Shown here: piece after piece, positions 1-10,860 of the stretch | How positions within the stretch are numbered: position 1 is the first letter of the stretch | Layout: each line of letters opens with the position of its first letter | DNA from: Diadema setosum | Lineage: Eukaryota > Echinodermata > Echinoidea > Diadematoida > Diadematidae | DNA length: 64,000 nucleotides | Assembly: GCF_964275005.1 (NCBI RefSeq) | Contig: NC_092701.1 | Coordinates: forward strand, 30,815,919 to 30,879,918 | Reading direction: 5' to 3' | Translations under genes and position numbers: made by a program | Notes under the pieces: model-generated | Told to the model about the DNA's origin: nothing | The model's input: the letters and a program-made list of their open reading frames with translations, nothing else | The model's database searches: none

Positions 1-1582
1 GAATATCTGGATATTTGTCAATCAGAGAAGGTGGGAGGGGATAAGCCCAATTCCCTATTCCCCTTCCTACACGAGGGAGATTCTGTATTTTCTGATTGTA
101 TTTAAATGTGTTGTGCACACATTTTGTGCCATATTTAGAAAACTGTCTATGTTCAAAGTGTAACCACAGTCTACTTGTATGCATAGGGGCGGCGGGGGGG
201 GGGGGGACGGGCGAGCAGGGAGAAGGCGTGGGCGAGTGCTAACACCACCCTTCCAGTTTTCTATCAAAAAACGCAAGAAAATTTTCCTCATTTCGGGAAT
301 CATTAGGGCTCATAGTGATATGTTAGCCCCTCCCCTCTTCCCCCGTCCGCGCTCCCCGTCCTCTAGGATCGACGCCCCTGCATACGAGGGTGCTTTTGCA
401 TTTTTAGAATTCAGAAAATATCTCGTAAACACATTTATGATGTAATCTGGGAAAATTTCAATCCCAGAAGTGTATACATTTTTTTTTTTTTTTTTTGGGG
501 GGGGGGGGGGGGACTCTCCGTTAATTGAAAGTATCTAAATATCTCCTCCCACCCACGGAACATTTGCATTTTTTAAAAATGAAGTAACAGACCTGGTGCA
601 CACTTCAGATGAAACATTTTAAAATCTGTCAATCTAACGTGTATTAAGTAGAAAGGACTGAACGGGGAGGGTATAGGAAGGGGTTAGGCCTATCCCCCTT
701 ACGCGAGGGAGATTTTGTATATTCAGAATTGAAATTCAGCCATCTTTGGGTGAAATATTTAGACAGTTTTCTATCAAAAAAAGTAAAAAACTTTCCACAT
801 CTCGGGAGTTACGAGGAGGAGCAAAATAATATGTTTGTCCCCAATACTTATATGGGGGAACCCTCCCCCTCCCCCTCCACCGACGCCTCTGCATATGGGG
901 AGCTTTTGTAAGTGAAAGATCTGCTGCACACTCTTTGATAAAATATAAGGAAATACGTCAATCTCAAAAGTGTACAAAGTCTATCGAAAGGGACTCAGTA
1001 GCGGAGCTTTGCATAACGTTATGATTACAATTCAACGATCCGGTGCATATTCTGCGGTAGTTGGACAATTTTCCATAAAGAAAGTTCGAGATTTGTCCTC
1101 ATCTCGGGAATTGCTTGGGGGACAAATGATTTGTCTGCCCCCACCCCATGCCCCTTTGCCCCCCCCCCCCCCCCCCCCCCCCGGAGATATATTCGGCGCC
1201 CTGATCATCCCTGGGTATGCCATAGATGTGTCAGAGTCATTATCGTTTCAGGAATGATTGAGGAAATGGAGGAGGGGGGGGGGGGGTTCAATTATGGCGG
1301 TATAGTTTTTTGTTATTGTTTGTTTGTTTGTTTGTTTTCGTACATAATTTGCAGATGGTCCCGAGTTGCTCGCGTCGTAGCATGTTTACATGTAAGCCTA
1401 TGCTATTTGACGTTGTCAACGTCTGGACCATACCTTATGTCGATATTACTTTCTTCGCGAGCGAGCGCTCGAGAAATTATGTATACATTATCCTACAAGA
1501 TAGAAATACTGTTCAGCTCTGTTACCTGTCTGAAGGCGGGCGTACGAACGTCATGCAATATGTCAAAATCTGCCCCCCCCCC
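1..1582. repeat. Degenerate tandem array with poly(G)/poly(C) tracts
   Basis: Diverged units recur at irregular 110-320 base spacing. Landmarks are a GAGGGAG(A/C)TTTTGTAT-like word near 73, 394, 560, 702, 893 and 1000, and a word like TTTTCTATCAAAAAA followed by CATCTCGGGAAT near 250, 768 and 1068. Homopolymer G or C runs lie near 187, 497, 1160, 1275 and 1573. No gene is supported: the open frames here are proline- or glycine-rich translations of the G/C runs. Unit boundaries are uncertain because of divergence. Confidence 0.6.
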
Positions 1583-1812
1583 CCCCAAGGAAAAACGCAG
1601 TATCTAACATTTTGTCGATTTTCACTTTTTGCATAATATAGTCAGTGGGCAATCCTTCTTCATATGACATATTCAGATTTTGAACAAATGTTTAGAAAGC
1701 CACTTTCCGTAACTGCCAAACGCAGTATCTACACTTAACTTGCACTTTCCCCAAGGAAAAACGCAGTATCTACATGATGAATATTTCCCCAAGGAAAAAC
1801 GCAGTATCTACA
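1583..1812 (+). repeat. Motif A array, left arm (forward copies)
   Basis: Copies of CCAAGGAAAAACGCAGTATC, usually preceded by TTTCC and followed by TACA, lie at 1583-1606, 1746-1774 and 1784-1812, with a partial copy at 1718-1733. The same motif returns in reverse orientation at 10400-10711, so these are the left member of an inverted pair. The similarity extends outside the motif: TCTGCCCC precedes the outermost left copy, and its complement follows the outermost right copy. Confidence 0.8.
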
Positions 1813-2252
1813 AAGCTAGTCTTAATTACCAGACACTGTTAATTATATATGTGAATACTTTGCTGGTTGTTCTGTAATTTGAACGTAAATTACTTTCTTT
1901 AGATATACTTGCTCAATAATAAGACATACTTGTAATGTTCAAAATATCTAACCGAAACAATACTGATTAGTAAATATTTTGATGAGATCGTGATCCTAAT
2001 ATAAAACACAGTGTGTGATTAAGACTAACCGAGTGCACATTAAACAATACAACACAACACTGACAGCTTGCAGCTAGCTGCACTGATGCTGTGCAGCAGT
2101 CAGCACAGGGCCCGGCTAGTCATCAGCATACAGTGGGAGTGTGTACTTGGAATAAAACAAAATGTTGTCGTGGGGAAAATTACTCGTGAGCCTAGCCCTC
2201 AAGAAAAATTTATCTGCAGATAATGAGTAAGTTATTCAAAACTATTTCAATA

Positions 2253-2394
2253 TTGAAAGAATACAGCTGATTGTTTGTCACACGAAGCGAAGTAAACACA
2301 AATGCATGTTTGTCACACGAAGCGAGGTATAAACAAATGCATACATTCGTGTTTACTTCGCTTCGTGTGATAAACGATCAGCTTTATTCTTTCA
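2253..2394. mobile_element. Hairpin MITE with CACGAAGCGAAGTAAAC arms
   Basis: About 55-base arms read TTGAAAGAATACAGCTGATT onward at 2253 and the complement ending at 2394. The core CACACGAAGCGAAGTAAACAC appears three times, twice forward (from about 2279 and 2318) and once reversed (about 2348-2371). No coding potential. The extra forward copy suggests an internal duplication of one arm. Confidence 0.7.
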
Positions 2395-2457
2395 TATTCT
2401 ACCTCAGTGATGAACATTATCCGTACTATAACTTGTTGTGAAGTAACTTTGTTAGGC

Positions 2458-3480
2458 CTAGACCCTTGTCAAAATTCCTCAGGCTCCGAATCCGAAACTT
2501 AAGTTTCTTCGAAAGGCAATAGATCTAGGATACCTATTTGTGTTGTATCGGATAAACGTCAGGTTATGTAACATGTTACGTACACCCTCCCTTAGATCTA
2601 AGTCTAGGTCTAAGTCTTTTAGACTTGTCTAGACAGTAACGTTTGAGTCTTGCGTCTCTTTTCTTATGTTAGACTTAACGTTAATCAGAACTTTCAGGGT
2701 CCGTATTCCGAAAGTCTAAAGAAAGATCTAGTGTAGGACTTGAATAGGCCTACTCTAGGGCAGGCCTGTAGTAAGAAGTCTAAAACTTAACCACTTTTTA
2801 GAATCCTAAGTCTAGTGAAGTGTCAATGTTCAATTATCTACTCCATACCATACTGTCTTAAAATTACAGAGTTGACAATAAACAGATTAGGGTCCATGTG
2901 AAAAATAGGTACCCACGGTAAATGGACGAAATAGAGACAGTTAAGAATAAGTTGTATTTTAATTCTTATCGGATCTAGACAGTGTCTAGACCCTAGTGAG
3001 ACTGAGTTGCGTAAAATGCATGCATGATCCCATGTTGCATGCTACATAACTTACAAGTAAAAAAAGTTAGGGACCTAGGCCTACATTACAAATTTACATG
3101 ACGTTAAACTTAGGTTCAATCCAGAAGGAATAGGCCTAGAGAGCGGATGTCACTTCATTCTAGACCGGTTCTAGGTCCTAGATGTATTTTTTTTTTCTAG
3201 TCAAAGAGTCCTGGCTCGTGTAGGGCTTAAACCTTCTGCAGTTCTAACGTTAGGCTATTTTTTTTTTTTTTTCTGTGAGCATCGTGCATGTATAGCCTGA
3301 GGCGGTAGACTCGTGTAGCCTGCTACGTAGCCAGCCTAGAATAAACGATATAAAAACTAGACCTAGTCTAGATCGATCTAGGCCCAGACATCCGATTTAG
3401 ATTTATATTGGTCTAGACAGACTGTAACCTAGACTGTACAGATCTAGATCTAGTATTCTAGATGCTAGTTAGCGGCTAGG
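2458..3480. repeat. CTAG-rich island
   Basis: About 28 CTAG tetranucleotides were counted by eye in roughly 1.02 kb, many inside longer palindromes such as GTCTAGAC, TCTAGA and GATCTAGATC, alongside AGGCCT words. Chance expectation for a 1-kb stretch is about four. No gene was found. The meaning is unknown: it could be an eroded array of a palindromic motif inside the family A element. Confidence 0.6.
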
Positions 3481-3644
3481 CCATGTAGCATCACATTACA
3501 GCCCTGGCAAGCTTCATATTAAACACGTATCGACGTAACGTTAGGCCTACAGCAAGATCGGTCTGGGATACACTTTTAAGCAAAACGTTCCAAGAACGAT
3601 CTGTTATTTAATAATCTTATGAAGCCTGCTCTGTAATCAGGGCA

Positions 3645-3690
3645 TAAATATGGGGGGGGGGGGGGGATGGAGGATGCATCCCCCAGGGCC
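3645..3690 (+). repeat. Poly(G) repeat fragment, GGATGCATCCCCC type
   Basis: A run of G is followed by GATGGAGGATGCATCCCCC, and the stretch is preceded by GGGCATAAATAT. A related copy in reverse orientation lies near 10785-10855, where the equivalent words are GGGCGTAAATCC and ATATATCCCCC. Probably fragments of one short repeat family. Confidence 0.5.
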
Positions 3691-4090
3691 AGAGAATACT
3701 TGAACAATGATGTATACATGCATACGGGCATTTCCGTGAGTTGTGCGACATGACCACCAAAATTTTACCCGCATATTTCAGGACAACTGATAATCTTACT
3801 TTGTTAGCCATAGTTTGAAGTGTGTGAAACCAACTTTACCTTTAAGAAAAGTTGCCTTTTGTGCATTTTTATACGTTTTGAAACCAGAAAGCATTTTTTG
3901 ACCTAAAAATCCCTAAAAATGCATTTTTGTTTCTCTTTGTGATTATTTTTTATATTTGAGGCTCAAATCAAACTCTGTTTGGTTTTACAAATCAAAAATA
4001 TATTAATCTAGCAGTAAATAAAGTGGAGACCTCGATATAAGATATGTACTTCGGACACCAGCGTGCTCTTACATAGCTCGAGAAGCTGCT

Positions 4091-4307
4091 GTAACGTGAG
4101 TTACCGAAACATGAACTTTTTAACCTAGCAATTTTACTATGCCCAACTGAGACATGGTATTTTGGATTATCAAATAACTATGCAGCACACATCCAAGAAA
4201 TATGATGGGACTTATAGTCTTTGCTTCAAATTCTCATAACAGAGGTCTTAAAATTGTAACGTGAGTTACCATGTAACGTGAGTTACCACAGTGTAACGTG
4301 AGTTACC
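4091..4307 (+). repeat. Motif B cluster, left
   Basis: GTAACGTGAGTTACC occurs at 4091-4105, 4256-4270, 4273-4287 and 4293-4307. Each copy is a near-palindrome (GTAAC, four-base spacer, GTTAC). The last three copies are almost back to back. Confidence 0.85.
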
Positions 4308-4542
4308 GCCATGATTTTTCTTTAATGCCAAGAAATGATATGAAGGTTGTGATTGTAAGTAACCAATGAGTACATGATTACTGAACTCTTGTATTAAGAT
4401 TCTATTTCCAGTAGATTGTTATTCTCTTGGTCTCTCTCTATCACCAAACCAACTGGTCTACATGTACAATGTATTAATTACACATGTTCATCACATGTTA
4501 ACTTCTGAAAGAAACTGTTCCACATTTACTATTTAATATTAC

Positions 4543-4810
4543 AGTGCATGTATACTGATCTGTTACGAAAGTTGTTAAAAGACATTTCTTCTAAAGCTGC
4601 ATGGACCTTGTTCCAGCAAATTATCAAAATTTTGTGATAACTATTAATAGCCTCCTGATTGGGATAATCACTGCATGATTACTCTTGAAAAGTACTTGTT
4701 TTTGTAATTCAAGTGATTACTATTTGACATTTCATAGTTTATACCTACCTGTATAGACCAAAGCCATTGTTTATGAGGCTGAAACATTTACATGTATGAA
4801 CAGAATTTTA
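4543..4810 (+). repeat. Direct repeat paired with 8928-9240
   Basis: Words shared in order with 8928-9240 include CAAACTATCAA/CAAATTATCAA, TAGCCTCCTGAT, TTGACATTTCATAG and GACCAAAGCCAT. Both copies are in the same orientation and diverged. The left copy lies just outside the left end of the family C element and the right copy just outside its right end. Confidence 0.65.
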
Positions 4811-4988
4811 AGATTGGAGCTCGCTTCCTGCTGTTTTTTCTGAGATTTTTGAGAACTGAACATTGTGAATTTGACACGCTTATGTGTTTTACACTATTCT
4901 ACTCTGAGGTTTTAGCTATATTGTTGCAAAATCCTACAATGAAACTTTTCCATGTTTACTATAATTTACTTATGGGCAGTTCCGTAAA

Positions 4989-5586
4989 GTCGGACGTACA
5001 TTTCGGACACTTTGAAGGCCTGGATTTTTATTGTCAAAGGGGGCATCTATGTTTCTAAGTGTGCAAGATGTGTAAAGGTGGTAGTACTATAAACTCACTT
5101 ATTATTATGGTGGTACCTCGCTTCATTATGGAGGTGTGTGTTAAAAATACCGTGGTGTCGGACGTACGCGCACGAAATGACTTTTTCAACATTGAAGATT
5201 CGTGTTCAAAAGTCTGTGATGTGTGAGGGCTTACAGTAAAACTGATACTAGTTTTGATTGTATGAAGGATTGAGCTATATAACATATACCAGCATTATAT
5301 ATAAATCTGTTCCGAAAGTTGTGTAAATCATCAAAGTATGTCGGTGTCGGACGTACATTTTACGGTGTTGGACGTACTCGTGTGAAATTTTCAGAGGGTA
5401 CGTCCGACACCGCTTCGGCACTCCGTATTTTCGGAAGTACAAAGAATATTCAAGTAATGATTCATATTTTAGACTCATAAGGTAATACTCCATGCAGACA
5501 TATATATTGAACATTCACTGGAATTTACTATCTTCATTTCAACCAGTGCGTAAAATTGAGAAAATCAGAAACGTACGTCCAACACC
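4989..5586. repeat. Motif C cluster, left
   Basis: Forward copies of (GGTG)TCGGACGTAC lie at 4989-4999, 5154-5167, 5343-5356 and 5364-5377. Reverse copies lie at 5398-5411 and 5573-5586. The core is exact or has one substitution, in an otherwise AT-rich setting. Confidence 0.85.
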
Positions 5587-6895
5587 AAAATGTAATTTCC
5601 TATTTTGAAGAAAAAATGGTCAAATTTTCCTTGTATCAAAAGCATTTGTACTCATAACAAATTGAATTCATTCAAAAGCAATGATGAACTCTTTTATTTT
5701 TTGATTCTTACTTCTTTTCCAAATGCACACTGATGTAAATTACCCCCAAAAAAGTTTGAAAAATCCACAATTTTGAAAATTTCTTTGCATTATCAAAGAT
5801 TAACAATGGTCAAAACATAATAGAACAAGAGAACAGTCTAATTTGATATCAAGCCAACTTCAAAATCTTTGAAAAATCACAGCTCAACATTCAAAATAAA
5901 ACTTGTGGCCTTTGTGTTTTAAATGCCAAAATACAACAATAAAAGTAAAACTAAAGTTATTTGGGATCGATGTACATATATTGTAACTGAACTTTTTATA
6001 GACCTACTATGTACATACTGTACTATACATATTGTACAGCCCTTGTAAAGACCCTAAATCATAAACTCCATGAACAGATAAATTCTACTTAAATCCATGC
6101 TTCAGAAAATGTTTTATATTATATAACTGTATACTGGATGCTATAAAATGTAAAATTCAACAAGTTGCAATGTAAGTACATGTTGTATGTACACTCTCCA
6201 ATGTATTTTGAGAGACACTGCGTGATCAATGTAATGTTGCCATTTTAGTAGAAATACAAATTGTAGCTGCCTAGCTTACATAGGAGAGATTAACAAAGAC
6301 TTCCCTATCATTCCAGTGATTGATAAAACTCGTTTATTTGAACTGCAACCATAGCACTTAAGTGTGTGTAGATAGGTGCATTATCATGTACTTAATAATT
6401 CAAATGTTATATTTTTGACCAACAGTAATAGTGAATAACGCCTTAATATTTGTTCAAATTTAAGATGAGTTTAATAGGAAAGCTGAAAGAATTTCCAGAA
6501 TATGCAATTATTGCATTACACATTATACTACTTAAGGTTACATGTGACTTACACAGAATATTATGAAGAATGATTTGAACAAGGCTGCTTTTAATACCCC
6601 ATATGGCATATTGCATGCACATGTACATGTACCCAGATTCTACAGTCATAAAATATAAAAAAAAAAAAGAGTGTCAATCTTTAACACATTGCACACATGC
6701 TTTTCTTTCCACCAATTCTGAAAAAAAAAAATACTTAGTGGATCATGCCCTTTTCTTTCTTAACCAGCAACATTCATGTACGTGTATGTGCTGAATTTCA
6801 AGAGAAGAAAGTTTAATAATACAACTTACTAACCTATACAAGCTTGTATGTACTTTGTCAGTCTGTGTTTCTAGGGCACCAGTTTTTGGCTATCA

Positions 6896-7825
6896 AAAGG
6901 CAAGTTCACCTTCATGTGAATTGAGAAAATGTGGCAATATCAATAGAACACTCCACATCAGTGAAAGTTTGAGGAAAATCAGACAATCTATTGAAAAGTT
7001 ACATGTAGGAATTTCTGAAGTTTCAGTGCTGGTATCGCTGGATGGGAAGACTATTACAACTTATGATGTGTTAAACAAGAAAATATGAAGAAAATTGAAC
7101 ATGTTTTCACCTTTCTCACATAATAAAAAAGAGCGCTTGACTTGTCTCTCTGAGAAGGAAATGGGAATAATATTACATTTGAAGGGATGGTATACACAGT
7201 TTTCGTCAAGATGAGGTTCAGGTTTCCAACTTTTTTTGTGAGATAACGAGAAACCTTTTATGAAATATTAAATAACATTCAATTCTACGAAGAATTTAGG
7301 TTTATTTGATGGAAATTGGCTTTGAAATGGCAGAGATATCCAAAAACAAAATGTCTTTTTAATAGTAAAATGTGGGGGCCACCTTTTATTAGGACCAGTC
7401 TGCTTTTCTTGGTTTTTTGACATCTAAGTCATTTCAAAAAAACAATTTTCATAAAAAAACTTTGAATTTCTCTTAGAATTATATATGCTCTTTAATATTT
7501 CATACACTGTAAGTGGTTTTTAATTATCTCACAAAAAGTTGAAATCTGAATCCCCAATGTCAACCAAAACTACTGTATACCATCCCCTTCACATTCATCA
7601 GTGACAGGTTGGGAGATGTGTACTGATTAGGAAATCAAATTTTGTGAATTCTCTGTGTATTTTCTTTATATCCTTCTATGCATGTGACATCATAACCATA
7701 GTAGTCTTCTCATCCAGCAGTGACTGCATAGAAACTTTAGAAATCCATACATTTTGAATGGATTGTCCAATTTTCCTCAAACTTTCACTAATGCCCATGC
7801 ATGGAGGTGAACTTGTCCTTTAAAG
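6896..7825. mobile_element. Inverted-arm repeat with a MITE inserted in its loop
   Basis: The left arm (about 6896-7090, starting AAAGGCAAGTTCACCTTCAT) and the right arm (about 7640-7825, complementary) share GTGAAAGTTTGAGGAAAAT and further words over roughly 170 bases. The MITE-A copy at 7181-7590 sits between them. I recall this AAGTTCACCT family from sea urchin sequence, but that is from memory and unchecked. No coding capacity. Confidence 0.65.
7181..7590 (+). mobile_element. MITE-A copy 1
   Basis: A fold-back element of about 410 bases. It begins GAAGGGATGGTATACACAGT and ends with a complementary CATCCCCTTC. Internal landmarks shared with other copies are GTGAGATAACGAGAAACC, TTTATTTGATG and ACCTTTTATTAGGA. 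Non-coding. Confidence 0.75.
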
Positions 7826-8359
7826 AACAGAGCAATGCAATCAATAACTTTCAAATACAAAATGCTGGATTCAAGCAGGGAATTGAGACTAAAATTTTCT
7901 CTCACCTCCCTGATTCAAGGGGCTAGCCATGCAGTAAAACTTTTTGTGTAAAATATTTTAAAGATTGTTCATACAGAAAAAAAAAAAATCTTCAGCAATT
8001 CAAGCTTTTCTGCAAATCAGGTGCTGAATTCTGCTTTCTGTTGAATACTGGTACCCTTAATTGGGGTAATACAATGTAAAATTTAAAAAAAAATCAAAGT
8101 GCCTAGTTCAGCTTGATCTATTTTTAGCGGCACCGACCCTTGTTGGCAGGCATGCTGTAACTGTATTGAACTGCATGCTCCAAATCTCTTTTATAACTTG
8201 ACTGTTCAAAAATTCCTCATAATTATGTATAGTGCGATTATTTGCTTTGATTTTATCATGAATTCATATGCAGAATACTCTATAATGAAGAAAGGTGTAA
8301 ACTTAGCTGTGCCATGTCTGATAAAATTGAAATTGAAGGGGTTACTGGAGTGACAATAT

Positions 8360-8565
8360 GGTGTCGGACGTACACAGTGTCGGACGTACATTAAAAGTGT
8401 ACGTCCAACACCATGATATCTCAGTTTTGACAAAGCGTACAAGTGACCTTTGATGTTGGTTACATTGCCTATGACAAACTTACTTTGCATCCTAAGTGAT
8501 ATGTTTTATCTCGCTTCAGATTAATGTGAATATTAAAAAATGAATGTTCACGGTGTCGGACGTAC
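8360..8565. repeat. Motif C cluster, right
   Basis: Forward copies of GTGTCGGACGTAC lie at 8360-8373, 8377-8389 and 8552-8565, with a reverse copy at 8399-8412. This is the right-hand counterpart of the 4989-5586 cluster. Confidence 0.85.
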
Positions 8566-8927
8566 ATCAGCAAAGTGGTCGAACCTGGGAAAACTGTTAC
8601 TAAAAAACAAAAAGACTGGGGGTTTTCTTTGATTAATAATTGAAATGTGTACCTTTCAACCTTATTGGCAAGATATAAGAGTTGTGTAGTTCTGAATTCT
8701 TCAAGAGATAAATCAAAAGTATATTTTGGTTATTTTTTTACCAAAAATGAGAGGAAAATTAGCCTCTGACTTCAAAACCTGTAATTCTTAAAATACACAT
8801 AACAAATTGAAATAAAAAAAAAGTCCATGAAAATATAATCTATGACGATTGATATGATATGTTACTTACAGTGATTTGACGATTTTGAAATTTCGACGTT
8901 GAGGTTTACTATTTTACGGAATTGCCC

Positions 8928-9240
8928 TTTACATGCTGATCTATTACCAAAAACTTGTTGAATGTGAACCTCATTATCAGACATTTTCTTTCAGAGCTGG
9001 ACAGTCATGTACCTTAAAGCAAACTATCAACATTTTGTGATATTAATAGTTAGCCTCCTGATCACAAAATATTAACTATTCATGTTTTTCATTGGGATTT
9101 ACTGCTTCAGTCTGCTTGATTACTCTAGAAAATACTGGTATACTTTTTACATGTATGTACAATTTAAATAATGGCTACTTGACATTTCATAGACCAAAGC
9201 CATAGTTTTTTAAGGCTTAAACATTTATGAACATGTTTAA
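8928..9240 (+). repeat. Direct repeat paired with 4543-4810
   Basis: Same-orientation partner of 4543-4810, starting immediately after the right end of the family C element. The stretch that follows, 9240-9950, is AT-rich and I see nothing else in it. Confidence 0.6.
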
Positions 9241-9952
9241 TTAAACTGATCAATACTGGTAGCAGATAACTAATTTATCTGCAGTTTCAGTAATTCAAGT
9301 CTAATTTCTGTACCAGTTTAGTATAAGAATTTGTAAACAAATCAAACATACAAACGATTGATTATTGAGTAATTCAAACAATTATCAAATAATTGGAATA
9401 TATTGCATTGTTTAAAAGTTAAAAGATTTATTGAAATATTCATTTCTGAACCTTTAAACTCTCCACAGACTACATGTACAGGTCTCTAGTCTCGTGACTC
9501 AGTGTATTAAATGGAATAGTTTATGGATGACTTGTTTTATCTAGATAGCCTGAAATCCATTTAAATCTAGTAAAATAAAAAACGATCAAATCAAATTCTC
9601 AATTAAATCCTCAATTTCTGATGCATTTGTTAACTGGAAAAGAGTGTAATTTAATGAAATAGACTCTGTTTCATATCATTTTGTTGAATACAAATTTTGT
9701 CTCAGTACAAATGAAAGCTTGGAAAACGACTCAATTAAAAATGAAATTTATCTTCAAGTTGGTATTCTAAATGTAAAGTTTCCTGCCTTTTGGTAATCTC
9801 ATGGATAAAATGAGATTAATTACTGTCAGATCAATGTTCAAATCAATTTAGATTCTTTATTCATGGAGTTTGTTTGTGAAAAAAAGTTGTCTTGGTAAGT
9901 TTTCTTTGGATCATTAAGACAAAAAATCGTCTTGTGATCATGTGGACAAGCT

Positions 9953-10348
9953 GTAACGTGAGTTACCGTAACGTGAGTTACCGCTTCACATGACGATACA
10001 TGGAGAATGTAAGACAATTTGAATTTTTACCATACTCGGTGATGTATGTTGTTAGTCCATGACTTTGACACAATAGACTTTAAAGTCTCTCTGTTTCTTG
10101 TTTGAGGAAACTTTTGAATGTAAGACATGCCAAATTTTTGCATGTCCAAATTATGTAACGTGAGTTACCGACATTTGTAGTGTTTTTTCTCATAGTTCTC
10201 ATAAGAGTCTGTGGATGTAATGTTGCTGTGAGGTAGGATGGAGGTGCATGATACTCATTCACATATAGTAACTCATATCACTAATTAGGTTTTAAGGATA
10301 TTGATCTCAACGACCTAATTTTGAGTTCAAAATGTAACGTGAGTTACC
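9953..10348 (+). repeat. Motif B cluster, right
   Basis: GTAACGTGAGTTACC lies at 9953-9967, 9968-9982 (directly adjoining), 10155-10169 and 10334-10348. The last copy is only two bases from the GGAAATGCCC end of the family B element. All copies have the same orientation as the left cluster. Confidence 0.85.
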
Positions 10349-10399
10349 GTGGAAATGCCCATACATAATTATGGCAGAAGATTAATCTAATCATTCCGC

Positions 10400-10711
10400 T
10401 GTAGATACTGCGTTTTTCCTTGGGGAAATTCGTTCCATTGTAGATACTGCGTTTTTCCTTGGGGAAATCAGTCAATTGCGTGGGGTTTCCCCAAAGTATC
10501 TACATTTTCATCAATAACTGAAAAACAAAACAAAAACACAAAATGATATTTTCCAGGAAAATTGGTAGCTAGATAGACTAAAATTTCACAACGAAGGAAT
10601 TTTTCAAAAGAGTATATTTTCCAGGGGCTTTGGCAAAAAGATAAAATGGTGAATATCTCGGTTGTTTAGAAATGGAGCTGGATGTAGATAACTGCGTTTT
10701 TCCTTGGGGGG
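10400..10711 (-). repeat. Motif A array, right arm (reverse copies)
   Basis: Reverse-orientation copies lie at 10400-10428, 10439-10467 and 10684-10711. At 10486-10504 there is a forward remnant lacking the middle of the motif (TTTCCCCAA joined to AGTATCTACA). Together with 1583-1812 it frames the 9.1-kb nested block. Confidence 0.8.
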
Positions 10712-10764
10712 CAGAAATTGATACAATCACATTTCTGCTTCCTCCATTTTTTTTCTCAAATTTC

Positions 10765-10860
10765 AGGGGGGGGGGGATGATTGTACAGGCCATCCCCCTC
10801 CTCCATTTCGGGGGGGGGGGGATATATCCCCCATCCCCCCCCCCCCGGATTTACGCCCAT
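10765..10860 (-). repeat. Poly(G)/poly(C) repeat fragment
   Basis: G and C runs surround ATATATCCCCCATCCCCC and GGATTTACGCCC. This is the reverse-orientation relative of 3645-3690. The open frames across it are proline/glycine artefacts. 10860-11100 holds a short poly(A) and nothing else recognised. Confidence 0.5.

Larger units (their letters stand above)
4974..8927. mobile_element. Family C element with GGGCA(G/A)TTCCGTAAA ends
   Basis: A 15-base inverted pair lies at 4974-4988 and 8913-8927. The first motif C copy abuts the left end directly (4989). Ten copies of motif C (GGTGTCGGACGTAC or close variants) lie in the subterminal zones, seven forward and three reversed. There is no transposase frame, and the middle (about 5.6-8.3 kb) holds other short repeats. 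No convincing target duplication was seen. Confidence 0.6.
3726..10360. mobile_element. Family B element with GGGCATTTCC ends and ATAC target duplication
   Basis: The ends read GGGCATTTCC at 3726 and the complement GGAAATGCCC ending at 10360. ATAC directly precedes the left end (3722-3725) and directly follows the right end (10361-10364), consistent with a 4-base target duplication. Eight same-orientation copies of GTAACGTGAGTTACC cluster near both ends. About 3.95 kb of the interior is the family C insertion. No transposase is visible. Four-base duplications are known for Sola and some other DNA transposons, but assignment to a superfamily is only a guess. Confidence 0.6.
1583..10711. mobile_element. 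Outer element (family A), about 9.1 kb, non-autonomous
   Basis: The region is bounded by oppositely oriented motif A arrays (1583-1812 and 10400-10711). It contains the family B element, which contains the family C element. No transposase reading frame is visible between the arms, so if it moved it depended on a helper. The exact outer ends and target duplication were not resolved because poly(C)/poly(G) lies at the left border. An alternative is that the arms are two separate solo ends of one family. Confidence 0.55.

Noticed and set aside
67..445. Proline- and glycine-rich open frames near the left edge
   Set aside because: Produced by poly(G)/poly(C) runs inside a diverged repeat array.
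1583..1812. Regularly repeated motif A considered as a CRISPR-like array
   Set aside because: Eukaryotic context, unequal spacing, no matching spacer length, and an inverted partner array 8.6 kb away.
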